A stretch of 64,000 nucleotides of DNA. Source: Elizabethkingia meningoseptica_A (lineage in GTDB: Bacteria; Bacteroidota; Bacteroidia; Flavobacteriales; Weeksellaceae). The notes under the pieces were generated by a model. It saw only the letters and a list, made by a program, of their open reading frames with translations. It ran no database searches and was not told the origin of the DNA. Made by a program: the position numbers and the translations under genes. The DNA lies in NCBI RefSeq assembly GCF_045762675.1, contig NZ_JBJDLK010000004.1:124001-188000 (forward strand), read 5' to 3'. Positions 8,998 to 17,627 of the stretch are shown one piece after another (the stretch's first letter is position 1; each line of letters opens with the position of its first letter).

Positions 8998-10458
8998 ATG
9001 CAACTCAAAATATATAATTCGCTTACAGGAGAAAAAGAAGATTTCAAACCTATATTAGAAGGTAATGTAGGGATGTATGTATGTGGTCCTACGGTATACA
9101 GTAATGTACATTTAGGAAACGTACGTACTTTTCTTTCCTTCGATTTTATTTACAGATCTCTGCAATATATAGGGTATAAAGTAAGATATGTAAGAAATAT
9201 TACGGATGCCGGACACTTAACGGATGATGGAAATATAGACAATGACCGTTTTATTAAACAGTCCCGTCTTGAAAAACTTGAACCAATGGAAATTGTACAG
9301 AAATATACTGTGGATTTTCATGAAGTGTTGAAAAAGTTTAACCTGTTGCCACCGACAATTGAGCCGACAGCAACCGGTCATATTATTGAACAGATAGAAC
9401 TGACAAAAAAACTGATCGATACAGGTTTTGCTTACGAAAGCAACGGGTCGGTTTATTTCGATGTATTGGAATATAATGCAAGAGGACTCAACTACGGGGA
9501 ATTAAGCCGCAGAAATATTGAAGAGCTTTTTGCCAATACCCGTGATCTTGACGGTCAGGGAGAAAAGAAAAATCCTCAGGACTTTGCATTATGGAAAAAA
9601 GCATCACCACAACATATTATGCGCTGGATTTCTCCGTGGGGAGAAGGTTTCCCGGGATGGCATCTTGAATGTACAGCGATGAGCACAAAATATCTGGGAG
9701 ATAAATTTGACATCCACGGCGGCGGAATGGATTTAAAATTCCCGCACCATGAATGTGAAATCGCTCAGGGAAAAGCTTGCAACGGAACGGAACCTGTAAA
9801 TTACTGGATGCATGCCAATATGCTTACGATGAACGGACAGAGAATGAGTAAGTCTACCGGAAATTATATCCTTCCAATGGAATTAATTACGGGAAATAAC
9901 ACTTTCTTTGAAAAAGCTTTTCATCCAAGTGTATTGCGTTTCTGCTTCTTACAGGCTCATTACAGAAGTGTACTGGATATTTCCAATGATGCTATGCTGG
10001 CTAGTGAAAAAGGCTTCAGCCGTTTAATGGATGCTGTAAAATTAGTAGATGAACTGCAGGTTTCTGAAAAGTCAACCGTAAATGTTCAGGAATGGTATGA
10101 AAAAGCTTATTCTGCACTGGTAGACGATTTTAACAGCCCTATTCTTATTTCTCACCTTTTTGAAGCGGTTAAATGGGTCTTCTTACTAAAAGATGGCAAG
10201 GAAACCATCACAGCTGATGATCTTACATTCTTAAAGGAAAAATTAAATGCATTTGTATTCGATGTACTGGGATTACAAACGATAGAAGAAACAAATAATA
10301 ATAAGCTGGATGAAACACTTCAGTTATTAATTGAATTGAGAAATCAAGCCAGAAAATCAAAAAACTGGGAACTTTCCGATCAGATAAGAGACCGCCTTCT
10401 GGAGCAGGGAATTGAACTGAAAGACGGTAAGGAAGGAACTTCTTATACGATTAACTAG
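8998..10458 (+). CDS. cysS: Cysteinyl-tRNA synthetase
   Basis: Class I synthetase that charges tRNA-Cys. Visible are the zinc Cys29 in MYVCGPTVY, the HIGH-like HLGN at about 38-41, the zinc/cysteine-site GWHLECTAMS with HHECEIAQ, and the KMSKS-like RMSKS near 281. 486 residues, full length. It is preceded by a 127-bp AT-rich gap and followed after 10 bp by malQ. Confidence 0.97.
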   Translation: MQLKIYNSLTGEKEDFKPILEGNVGMYVCGPTVYSNVHLGNVRTFLSFDFIYRSLQYIGYKVRYVRNITDAGHLTDDGNIDNDRFIKQSRLEKLEPMEIVQKYTVDFHEVLKKFNLLPPTIEPTATGHIIEQIELTKKLIDTGFAYESNGSVYFDVLEYNARGLNYGELSRRNIEELFANTRDLDGQGEKKNPQDFALWKKASPQHIMRWISPWGEGFPGWHLECTAMSTKYLGDKFDIHGGGMDLKFPHHECEIAQGKACNGTEPVNYWMHANMLTMNGQRMSKSTGNYILPMELITGNNTFFEKAFHPSVLRFCFLQAHYRSVLDISNDAMLASEKGFSRLMDAVKLVDELQVSEKSTVNVQEWYEKAYSALVDDFNSPILISHLFEAVKWVFLLKDGKETITADDLTFLKEKLNAFVFDVLGLQTIEETNNNKLDETLQLLIELRNQARKSKNWELSDQIRDRLLEQGIELKDGKEGTSYTIN

Positions 10459-10468
10459 GCTAAGTACC

Positions 10469-13126
10469 ATGAAGAAGATACAATTCAATATCCATTACAG
10501 AACAAGTATAGGAGAAAACGTCTATATACAGATAAAAGATAATAAGACGAATCAACTGTCTGAACATAAAATGCATTATGTTTATGATCATAACTGGCGT
10601 CTTGAGACCAAATCAGAGGCTGACTATATAGAATATCATTTTATAGTTAAAAATGAAGAAGGCGGAATACTAAATGAAGAACTGAACAAACATCAGTTAA
10701 GCCTTTATGCTGTATTCTCCGATTATTGTGTTGGAGATTTCTGGAACAATAAGAATTTTCCGGAAAACTACCTTAATAATAAAATTCTCCATAATATTCT
10801 GGAAAACAGAAATTTTGAAAAGTATGCCCCCGGAAAAAAAGATACACATCTTTTTTCCATTCAGGCACCTTTGTACAATACGGATGAAAGAATTGTTCTT
10901 CTGGGAAATGCAGATGCACTGGGAAACTGGGATAAGAACCGTTATGTAGAAATGCACCAGACTGATGCCGTAAACTGGGAGATTTCGGTTGATTTATCCG
11001 GAGTGGAAGACATAGAATATAAATATGCGGTCCTTAATAAAAGAACAGGTGAACTTACTTACGAAAATGGAGATAATCGTATTGCATGTCTGAACGGAGA
11101 AGAAGACGTTCTGTGTATTCAGCATGATCATTATTTCAAATTTTCAGTAGAACAATTATGGCATGCAGCAGGAGTAGCAGTTCCTGTATTTTCACTGCGT
11201 TCGGAAGGTGGTTTCGGTGTTGGTGAATTTCATGATTTAAAATTATTAGCAGACTGGGCAGTATCGACGAATTTATCGATACTGCAAATTCTGCCTATCA
11301 ACGATACTACGGCGAATCATCATTGGACAGACAGCTATCCTTATGCTGCAATATCTGTTTATGCACTTCATCCGCAATATCTTTCTCTGGATCATCTTAC
11401 GTATGCAATACCTGCTACACTAAAGAATGAATATGAAGCAGAGAAGAAAAGACTGAATCAACTGACTCAGATAGATTACGAAGCGGTAATGGCAGGAAAG
11501 TGGAAATATCTGAAAGAAATTTTCATTACTAATAAGAACGATATCCTGAGTGATAAAAAGTTTAAAGAATACCGTGCGAAAAATGCGGAATGGTTATATC
11601 CATATGCTGTATTCTGTACCTTAAGGGATCAATATAAAACGCCTGATTTTAAGAAATGGGATTCGCTCTCTGCTTATGACGAAGAAAAAGTAGCGCAGTT
11701 CTTTGAATCTTCCCATCAGGAATATGACCTTGCTATTTTTCATGCGTGGCTACAGTACCAGCTTCATATGCAGCTAATGGAGGCTGTTGAATATGCGCAT
11801 AGTAAAGGAATTGCGATAAAAGGAGATTTACCTATCGGTATTTACCGCCATAGCGTAGAAGCATGGACAGAACCGGAATTATTCGGAATGGATTTTCAGG
11901 CAGGTGCTCCCCCGGATGAGTTTACTGATTTAGGACAGAACTGGGAATTCCCGACTTATAACTGGGAAGTAATGAAGGAGAACGGCTATCAGTGGTGGAA
12001 AAACAGATTTGCTGCACTGGCACAATACTTTGATGCGATGCGGATAGATCATATTCTGGGCTTTTTCAGAATATGGAGAATGCCTGCATCTGCTGTTCAG
12101 GGAATATTAGGATACTTTTATCCGGCTATCCCTGTAACAACAGAAGAACTTAAAGGAAAAGATATTTGGTTTGATCATAACCGATATTGCCTTCCATTTA
12201 TTAATAATGAAATTCTTCAGCATATTTTCGGAGAAGCAAAAGAGGAAGTTATAAAGCAATTCCTTACTGTAGGCGGAGAGTTGTATCATTTCAAACCTGA
12301 ATATGATACGCAGCGGAAAGTGGAAGCTTATTTTAAAAAGCATGAAGATACTCTTCATATTAAAGACAAATTATATTACCTGCTGGCAAATGTGTTATTC
12401 CTTACGGAAGAAACAGAACATGGGGAACTTGTTTATCATCCGAGATTTAATCTTTCCAAAACATTATCTTATCAATACCTGACTGACGATCTGAAAGGGA
12501 AGCTGTATACTTTATATATAGATTACTTCTTCCGGCGTCAGGACGAAATGTGGAAAGAAAATGCTATGGAAAAACTTCCGATGTTACTGCAGGCGACAGA
12601 TATGCTGATTTGCGGTGAGGACCTGGGGCTTGTCCCTGATTCTGTTCCGGAGGTTATGGATAATCTTGCCATTACAGCATTAAAAGTACAGCGTTCCCCT
12701 AAAGAAAATGTTGCTTTCTATAATCCTAAAGATGCTACTTATCTGAATGTAGTTACAGCGTCCTCACATGACTCCAGTACACTGAGACAATGGTGGAAAG
12801 AAGACAGAGCACTAACGCAAAAATATTATAATGAGCAACTGAATCAGAGCGGAGAAGCACCTGAAGAGTTAACACCGGCATTAGCAGAGATTATTATGAA
12901 GCAGCATCTTTATACAGAAGCAATGCTGGCAATATTCCCGATTCAGGAATTTTTAGCAACAGATATAACATTGAGAAATCCTGATGAAAATGCAGAAAGA
13001 ATTAATATTCCTGCAATTTTCCCACATTACTGGAGATACAGAATACATATAAGTTTAGAACAATTGTTGAAAAATAATAGTTTTAATCAAAAAATTGCAA
13101 ACTGGGTTACGGATTCAGGAAGGTAG
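10469..13126 (+). CDS. malQ: 4-alpha-glucanotransferase with N-terminal starch-binding domains
   Basis: GH77 amylomaltase that transfers alpha-1,4-glucan segments. At 885 residues it is far longer than E. coli MalQ because it carries two N-terminal CBM20-type domains (roughly residues 1-110 and 125-230; FSIQAPLYNTDERIVLLGNA and the following GNWDKNR are typical), the architecture of the DPE2 branch. Catalytic features are KGDLPIGI, the nucleophile Asp in DAMRIDHILG, the acid/base Glu in CGEDLGLVPD and the third Asp in SSHDSSTLR. It likely handles maltose or glycogen-like glucans. No other glycogen gene is close by. Confidence 0.93.
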   Translation: MKKIQFNIHYRTSIGENVYIQIKDNKTNQLSEHKMHYVYDHNWRLETKSEADYIEYHFIVKNEEGGILNEELNKHQLSLYAVFSDYCVGDFWNNKNFPENYLNNKILHNILENRNFEKYAPGKKDTHLFSIQAPLYNTDERIVLLGNADALGNWDKNRYVEMHQTDAVNWEISVDLSGVEDIEYKYAVLNKRTGELTYENGDNRIACLNGEEDVLCIQHDHYFKFSVEQLWHAAGVAVPVFSLRSEGGFGVGEFHDLKLLADWAVSTNLSILQILPINDTTANHHWTDSYPYAAISVYALHPQYLSLDHLTYAIPATLKNEYEAEKKRLNQLTQIDYEAVMAGKWKYLKEIFITNKNDILSDKKFKEYRAKNAEWLYPYAVFCTLRDQYKTPDFKKWDSLSAYDEEKVAQFFESSHQEYDLAIFHAWLQYQLHMQLMEAVEYAHSKGIAIKGDLPIGIYRHSVEAWTEPELFGMDFQAGAPPDEFTDLGQNWEFPTYNWEVMKENGYQWWKNRFAALAQYFDAMRIDHILGFFRIWRMPASAVQGILGYFYPAIPVTTEELKGKDIWFDHNRYCLPFINNEILQHIFGEAKEEVIKQFLTVGGELYHFKPEYDTQRKVEAYFKKHEDTLHIKDKLYYLLANVLFLTEETEHGELVYHPRFNLSKTLSYQYLTDDLKGKLYTLYIDYFFRRQDEMWKENAMEKLPMLLQATDMLICGEDLGLVPDSVPEVMDNLAITALKVQRSPKENVAFYNPKDATYLNVVTASSHDSSTLRQWWKEDRALTQKYYNEQLNQSGEAPEELTPALAEIIMKQHLYTEAMLAIFPIQEFLATDITLRNPDENAERINIPAIFPHYWRYRIHISLEQLLKNNSFNQKIANWVTDSGR

Positions 13127-13250
13127 TTTCTTTCAAAAAATATTTTCGTTATCTGTAATTGCTAAACTTAAAATACGAAAACCGGATCATAATCGTTATT
13201 TAAAAAGTGGTACGCTTTTGGGTATGCATTTGGAAAGTAAAAAATTGATT

Positions 13251-13694
13251 ATGAAAAAGTTGTTAGCAGTATTAGCTTTAGGGATATTCTCACTGGGCTT
13301 TTCACAAAATTATTATGATGACTACAGAGGTAGTATAAGCTCTATTAACTGGAGAGATGTTGCATCTTATCTGGGGCTGAACGGAAGACAGATTGCCGCT
13401 ATAGATGTATTGAATAACCGATACCCTAGTTACGATTCCTGGAATCGTGCCTATGGAAGAACACCGGACAGATGGTCCAGAGATCGTTACTATGAAATGG
13501 AGAGAATTATGACTCCGGCTCAGTACAAAAGATTCTATGACCGTTATTACAGAGGACAAAATCCTGTAGTAATCTACGGTAAGAACTATGATAAAAAATA
13601 CTATAAGCAACGGGAAAAGTATTATAAAAAACAATGGAAAGAATATAATAAACATCGTAATGATGATAGAGGATGGAGAAGAGACGATGATTAA
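13251..13694 (+). CDS. Small exported Tyr/Arg-rich protein, unknown function
   Basis: The start is the ATG at 13251, which gives a clean signal peptide (MKKLLAVLALGIFSLGFSQ) and a 147-residue precursor. An in-frame TTG further upstream would put about 50 residues, partly inside malQ, ahead of the signal peptide and is rejected. The mature protein has an ordered first half (helix-like LNGRQIAAIDVLNN, then the RIMTPAQYKRFYDRYY helix) and a tail dominated by Tyr, Lys, Arg and Asp ending RRDDD. I do not recognise the family beyond a similarity in style to small periplasmic proteins of flavobacteria. Confidence 0.75.
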   Translation: MKKLLAVLALGIFSLGFSQNYYDDYRGSISSINWRDVASYLGLNGRQIAAIDVLNNRYPSYDSWNRAYGRTPDRWSRDRYYEMERIMTPAQYKRFYDRYYRGQNPVVIYGKNYDKKYYKQREKYYKKQWKEYNKHRNDDRGWRRDDD

Positions 13695-13730
13695 AACAAG
13701 GCGGAAAGAGAGCTTTAAATCTTAATCTGG

Positions 13731-13758
13731 AACCGGAAGATTTTCTTCCGGTTTTTTT
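13731..13758 (+). terminator. Intrinsic terminator
   Basis: Perfect 10-bp stem AACCGGAAGA / TCTTCCGGTT with a TTT loop followed by T5, 37 bp after the exported protein gene. Confidence 0.85.
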
Positions 13759-13909
13759 GAATCTTTAGTATCCTTTGAATGCTGTAAATCTGCATTAAAG
13801 AAATATACGCTATGGATTGAACAATTTTAAAATACATGGAACACTGAAAAATAATCATGTTAAATTTTGTTATCAAAAATAATCGGATTCATAAAGTATA
13901 TATCTTCGT

Positions 13910-14896
13910 ATGATGAAGATTTTGTATGCTATTCAGGGTACAGGAAACGGACACGTGAGTCGTGCCCGGGAAATTATTCCAATATTACAGCAACACGGAG
14001 AAGTAGATTTGCTAATCAGTGGAACACAGGCAGATGTAGGCCTGCCTTATCCTGTAAAATATCAGTTCAACGGATTTGGCTTTGTATTCGGCCAGAAAGG
14101 CGGTGTTGATTTTAAAGAAACCTGGAAACGGTTTGATACACGAGCATTCATATCGGATATGAAAAAACTTCCTCTTACAGAATATGACGCTGTTATCAAT
14201 GATTTCGAACCCGTAACAGCTTGGGCGTGCAGACTGAAAAAAATAAAAAGTGTTTCACTGAGCCACCAATGCTCATTTATGTCGAAGAATACACCATCTA
14301 TTAAAGGCTTTCACTGGGGAAAAACCATACTTAAGAATTATGCACCTACTACTTATAAAGTCGGATTTCATTTTGAAAAGTATGATGATTTTATACACAC
14401 ACCGGTAATCAGAAGCGAGATCAGAAATATGAAGCCTGAAAGCCATGGACATTATACTATTTATCTTCCAGCATATAATGACGAGTTCATTATTAAAAAG
14501 TTACAAAAGTATAAGGATATAACCTGGCATATATTTTCAAAACACTCCTCTGCTGCTTATGAACAGGAGAATATTAAAGTAACACCGGTTAATAATGAAC
14601 TGTTTAATCAGTCACTGGCAACATGTAACGGTCTTTTAACCGGTGGCGGTTTTGAAGGGCCTGCTGAAGCTTTATTTCTTGGAAAAAAAATATTATCTGT
14701 TCCTATGAAAAATCAGTTTGAACAACAATGTAATGCTTTGGCTATGGAAAAGCTGGGGGTGCCGGTTATATGGAAAAGTGCTGACTGGGAAAGAAAACTG
14801 GATGAATGGATCTTTGATTCAGAAGTTATAAAAGTTTCCTATCCGGATGAAACAAAGCAGGTTATAAAAGACACTATGAATCGCTATTTTAACTAA
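13910..14896 (+). CDS. GT-B type glycosyltransferase family protein
   Basis: 328 residues. The N-terminus has the nucleotide-sugar transferase start found in MurG/UGT-like enzymes (ILYAIQGTGNGHVSRA), and the C-terminal half has the Glycos_transf_28-like donor site LLTGGGFEGPAEALFLGKK followed by FEQQCNA. This resembles MurG/MGDG-synthase style enzymes but is shorter and lacks membrane segments. Acceptor and sugar cannot be assigned. The start could equally be the second ATG at 13913. The gene stands alone between two terminators. Confidence 0.8.
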   Translation: MMKILYAIQGTGNGHVSRAREIIPILQQHGEVDLLISGTQADVGLPYPVKYQFNGFGFVFGQKGGVDFKETWKRFDTRAFISDMKKLPLTEYDAVINDFEPVTAWACRLKKIKSVSLSHQCSFMSKNTPSIKGFHWGKTILKNYAPTTYKVGFHFEKYDDFIHTPVIRSEIRNMKPESHGHYTIYLPAYNDEFIIKKLQKYKDITWHIFSKHSSAAYEQENIKVTPVNNELFNQSLATCNGLLTGGGFEGPAEALFLGKKILSVPMKNQFEQQCNALAMEKLGVPVIWKSADWERKLDEWIFDSEVIKVSYPDETKQVIKDTMNRYFN

Positions 14897-14918
14897 AATT
14901 CTGTTTTTTTAACGATAA

Positions 14919-14953
14919 ATAACACCAGCCTCCTTTAACAGGGAGGTGTTTTT
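14919..14953 (+). terminator. Intrinsic terminator
   Basis: Imperfect hairpin between AACACC...CCTCC and GGGAGGTGTT followed by T5, directly after the glycosyltransferase gene. Confidence 0.65.
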
Positions 14954-14989
14954 GTTATCAAAACAGAAACAATTTTAAAAACAATCAGA

Positions 14990-15418
14990 ATGAAAAAAAT
15001 AGTTTTAAGCCTAATGTTAATGGGCGCAACAGGATTCGTATTTGCACAGCAGACTACGCCGGATACACAGCAGACTAAAGCTGACTGGCAGGCAAAAAAA
15101 CAACAAATGCAGGAAAAACGCCAGCAGCATTGGGAACAAATGAAAAAAGATCTTAATCTGACTGCAGACCAGGAGAATAAAATTAAAGCATTACATGAAA
15201 AGAATGCCGCCGATATGAAGCAGAAAATGGCAGACAGAAAGAATGACAGAATGAAAATGAAAGAGGAAATGATGGCGAAGAAAAAGCAGAATGATGCTGA
15301 AATGCAAAAAATCCTTTCACCGGAGCAATATACAAAATGGCAGGGGATGATGGCGCAGAAAAAAGCAGAGCGTCAGAATAAGATGAAAGCTTACAAGGAT
15401 AAGCAGAAAAACATGTAA
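14990..15418 (+). CDS. Exported Spy/CpxP-like helical protein
   Basis: 142 residues with a signal peptide (MKKIVLSLMLMGATGFVFA) and a mature chain rich in Lys, Gln and Met that should be entirely alpha-helical. Two LTxxQ-like motifs, LNLTADQENKIKAL and ILSPEQYTKW, are the hallmark of the Spy/CpxP periplasmic chaperone group. A chaperone or envelope-stress role is inferred from that motif only. It is flanked by terminators on both sides, so it is a single-gene unit. Confidence 0.75.
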   Translation: MKKIVLSLMLMGATGFVFAQQTTPDTQQTKADWQAKKQQMQEKRQQHWEQMKKDLNLTADQENKIKALHEKNAADMKQKMADRKNDRMKMKEEMMAKKKQNDAEMQKILSPEQYTKWQGMMAQKKAERQNKMKAYKDKQKNM

Positions 15419-15427
15419 GAGTATCAT

Positions 15428-15470
15428 GGAAAATAAAAGGGCGAGAATTTTTCGCTCTTTTTTATTTTCC
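15428..15470 (+). terminator. Long hairpin terminator
   Basis: Extended stem GGAAAATAAAA...GGCGA / TCGCTC...TTTTATTTTCC, about 17 bp of pairing in total, with an internal T6 run. It separates the Spy-like gene from ferritin; the ferritin -7-like box TATTTTTG (15472-15479) begins directly after it. Confidence 0.75.
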
Positions 15471-15496
15471 TTATTTTTGATACAAATTTCTAAGCT

Positions 15497-16006
15497 ATGA
15501 TCAGTACAAAAATCGAATCTTTAATCAATGAACAGATTGCTAAAGAGCAATATGCCGCACAATACTACCTTGCCATGTCAGCTTGGTTTGAAACTCAGGA
15601 TCTGGAAGGATTGGCAAATTATTTCAGAGTTCAGTCCAAAGAAGAGTTAATGCATGCTGATAAAATGTTTGACTACCTTAATGATGTCGGTGGGAAAGTA
15701 ATCCTTCAGACAATACCGGCACCTCCAAGCGATTATACGGATGCACTGGATATTTTCGAAAGAGCTTTAGCACATGAAAAAGAAGTTACAAAAAGTATTT
15801 TCAACATTGTAAAAGTAGCTACAGAAGAAAGTGATTTTGCCACAACATCATTCCTGCAGTGGTTTATTAATGAGCAGGTAGAGGAAGAAGCAACAGCTTC
15901 ACAATACGTGTCGAAAATTAAAATGGTAAAAGATAACCCTTCAGCATTGTATCTTTTTGATCAGGAACTGGCCAAGAGAATCTTTACAGCTGATGCAGAA
16001 GCATAA
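15497..16006 (+). CDS. ftnA: Ferritin
   Basis: Non-haem iron-storage protein that oxidises Fe(II) and mineralises it in a 24-subunit shell. 169 residues, normal for bacterial ferritin. Ferroxidase ligands are visible in the first helix (EQIAKEQYAAQYY), in the second (KEELMHADKMFDY with the E-x-x-H pair) and in WFINEQVEEEA. A TATTTTTG box lies 17 bp before the start, right after the preceding terminator, so the gene appears to have its own promoter. I see no haem-binding bacterioferritin Met. Confidence 0.93.
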   Translation: MISTKIESLINEQIAKEQYAAQYYLAMSAWFETQDLEGLANYFRVQSKEELMHADKMFDYLNDVGGKVILQTIPAPPSDYTDALDIFERALAHEKEVTKSIFNIVKVATEESDFATTSFLQWFINEQVEEEATASQYVSKIKMVKDNPSALYLFDQELAKRIFTADAEA

Positions 16007-16008
16007 AA

Positions 16009-16037
16009 TAAACCGCCAAAAGGCGGTTTATTTTTTT
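16009..16037 (+). terminator. Intrinsic terminator
   Basis: AAACCGCC, loop AAAA, GGCGGTTT, then a T-rich tail; immediately after the ferritin stop. Confidence 0.9.
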
Positions 16038-16077
16038 AATATACCTAGTTTTCTTATTTTTAAGCAAAATAAATTCT

Positions 16078-17571
16078 ATGAAGACCTACGGTATAGATTA
16101 CCTTCAGTATGAAGATGTTATTAAAATAATCAATGCACCTCAGAAAGCTGAGATTTCTGCAAAAGCGATGCTGCAGATTAAAAAGTCTCAGGATAATGTA
16201 AAGAAAATCATTTCGGATGGAAAAACAGTGTATGGTATTAATACCGGTTTTGGTCCGTTATGCGATACTAAGATTTCAGACGCTGAAATTTCACAATTAC
16301 AACACAATCTTATTATAAGCCACAGTGTGGGCGTTGGAAAGCCGATAGATAAGAAATTGTCTAAGATTATGATCGTGGCCAAAATCCATGCACTATCAAA
16401 AGGCTTTTCCGGAATCTCTCCGCAAGTAGTGGAAAGACTTCAGATAATGGTGGAAAAAGATATTATTCCGGTAATTCCGGAACAGGGTTCGGTAGGAGCG
16501 TCCGGAGATCTTGCACCATTATCGCATATGGTTTTGCCTCTTTTGGGACTGGGAAAAGTATGGGACGGAGATCAGATTGAAGACACTGCCAAAGTTTTAA
16601 AGGAACATGATCTTGAACCTTTAAAATTAGGACCAAAAGAAGGTCTGGCACTAATTAACGGAACCCAGTTTATGCTGGCGCACGGAATCGCGGGACTGGA
16701 TAAGATGAAATATCTGCTTGATCTGGCTGACCTGGCGGCAGCAATGAGTCTTGAAGCATATCAGGGATCTGCAAGCCCGTTTAAAAAAGAACTTCATGAG
16801 ATAAGACCTTTTGAAGGAAGCCAGAAAGTAGCAGAGAGAATGACCAAACTGCTTAAAGGATCTAAAAACCTTAAGGGGCATGAAAACTGCGGGCGTGTTC
16901 AGGATCCGTATTCATTCCGTTGTGTACCACAGGTACATGGAGCAAGCCGAAATGCATGGCAGCATCTGAAGAATGCTATAGAAACAGAACTAAACTCGGT
17001 AACCGATAACCCTATTGTGGTAAGTGATGAAGAAGCTATCTCCGGTGGGAATTTCCACGGACAGCTTATCGCTTTACCATTAGATTATGCAACGCTTGCC
17101 GTAGCGGAACTTGGAAATATTTCTGATAGAAGAAGTTATTTATTATTAGAAGGTAAATATGGACTTCCAAAATTATTGGTTGAAAGTTCAGGACTTAATT
17201 CCGGGTTTATGATCCCTCAGTATACTTCTGCAGCATTGGTAACAGAAAATAAAACCTTATGTTTCCCGGCATCTGCAGATAGTGTACCCACTTCTTTAGG
17301 ACAGGAAGACCATGTTTCTATGGGAAGTATCAGTGGTAGAAAATTCAATCAGGTTCTGGGTAACCTTGAAAATATTCTGGCTATTGAATTGATGTTTGCT
17401 GCTCAGGGATTAGAATTCAGAAGACCTCTGAAATCATCTGCAATTATTGAAGAAGCTTATGATCTGATCCGTACGAAAGTCGCTAAGCTGGAAAATGACC
17501 GTGAGATCGGAAAAGATATTGTAGCAATTGCTGATCTGATTCGCGAACGAAAATTCAACGTGCATATCTAA
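16078..17571 (+). CDS. hutH: Histidine ammonia-lyase
   Basis: Deaminates L-histidine to trans-urocanate, the entry step of histidine breakdown. 497 residues. The Ala141-Ser142-Gly143 tripeptide that cyclises to the MIO cofactor is visible in GSVGASGDLAPLSH. Other family features are YGINTGFGPL, the QDPYSFRCVPQ segment and the GNFHG loop. It sits about 13 kb from hutI-hutG and is bracketed by terminators, so in this genome it is expressed apart from the rest of the pathway. Confidence 0.96.
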   Translation: MKTYGIDYLQYEDVIKIINAPQKAEISAKAMLQIKKSQDNVKKIISDGKTVYGINTGFGPLCDTKISDAEISQLQHNLIISHSVGVGKPIDKKLSKIMIVAKIHALSKGFSGISPQVVERLQIMVEKDIIPVIPEQGSVGASGDLAPLSHMVLPLLGLGKVWDGDQIEDTAKVLKEHDLEPLKLGPKEGLALINGTQFMLAHGIAGLDKMKYLLDLADLAAAMSLEAYQGSASPFKKELHEIRPFEGSQKVAERMTKLLKGSKNLKGHENCGRVQDPYSFRCVPQVHGASRNAWQHLKNAIETELNSVTDNPIVVSDEEAISGGNFHGQLIALPLDYATLAVAELGNISDRRSYLLLEGKYGLPKLLVESSGLNSGFMIPQYTSAALVTENKTLCFPASADSVPTSLGQEDHVSMGSISGRKFNQVLGNLENILAIELMFAAQGLEFRRPLKSSAIIEEAYDLIRTKVAKLENDREIGKDIVAIADLIRERKFNVHI

Positions 17572-17578
17572 ACAAAAT

Positions 17579-17608
17579 AAAAAGACATCTCGCAAGAGAT
17601 GTCTTTTT
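17579..17608. terminator. Bidirectional terminator
   Basis: AAAAAGACATCTC, loop GCAA, GAGATGTCTTTTT. Lies between convergent hutH and the carboxylase gene and has T runs in both directions. Confidence 0.9.
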
Positions 17609-17627
17609 CGTTATTATTATTATTACA

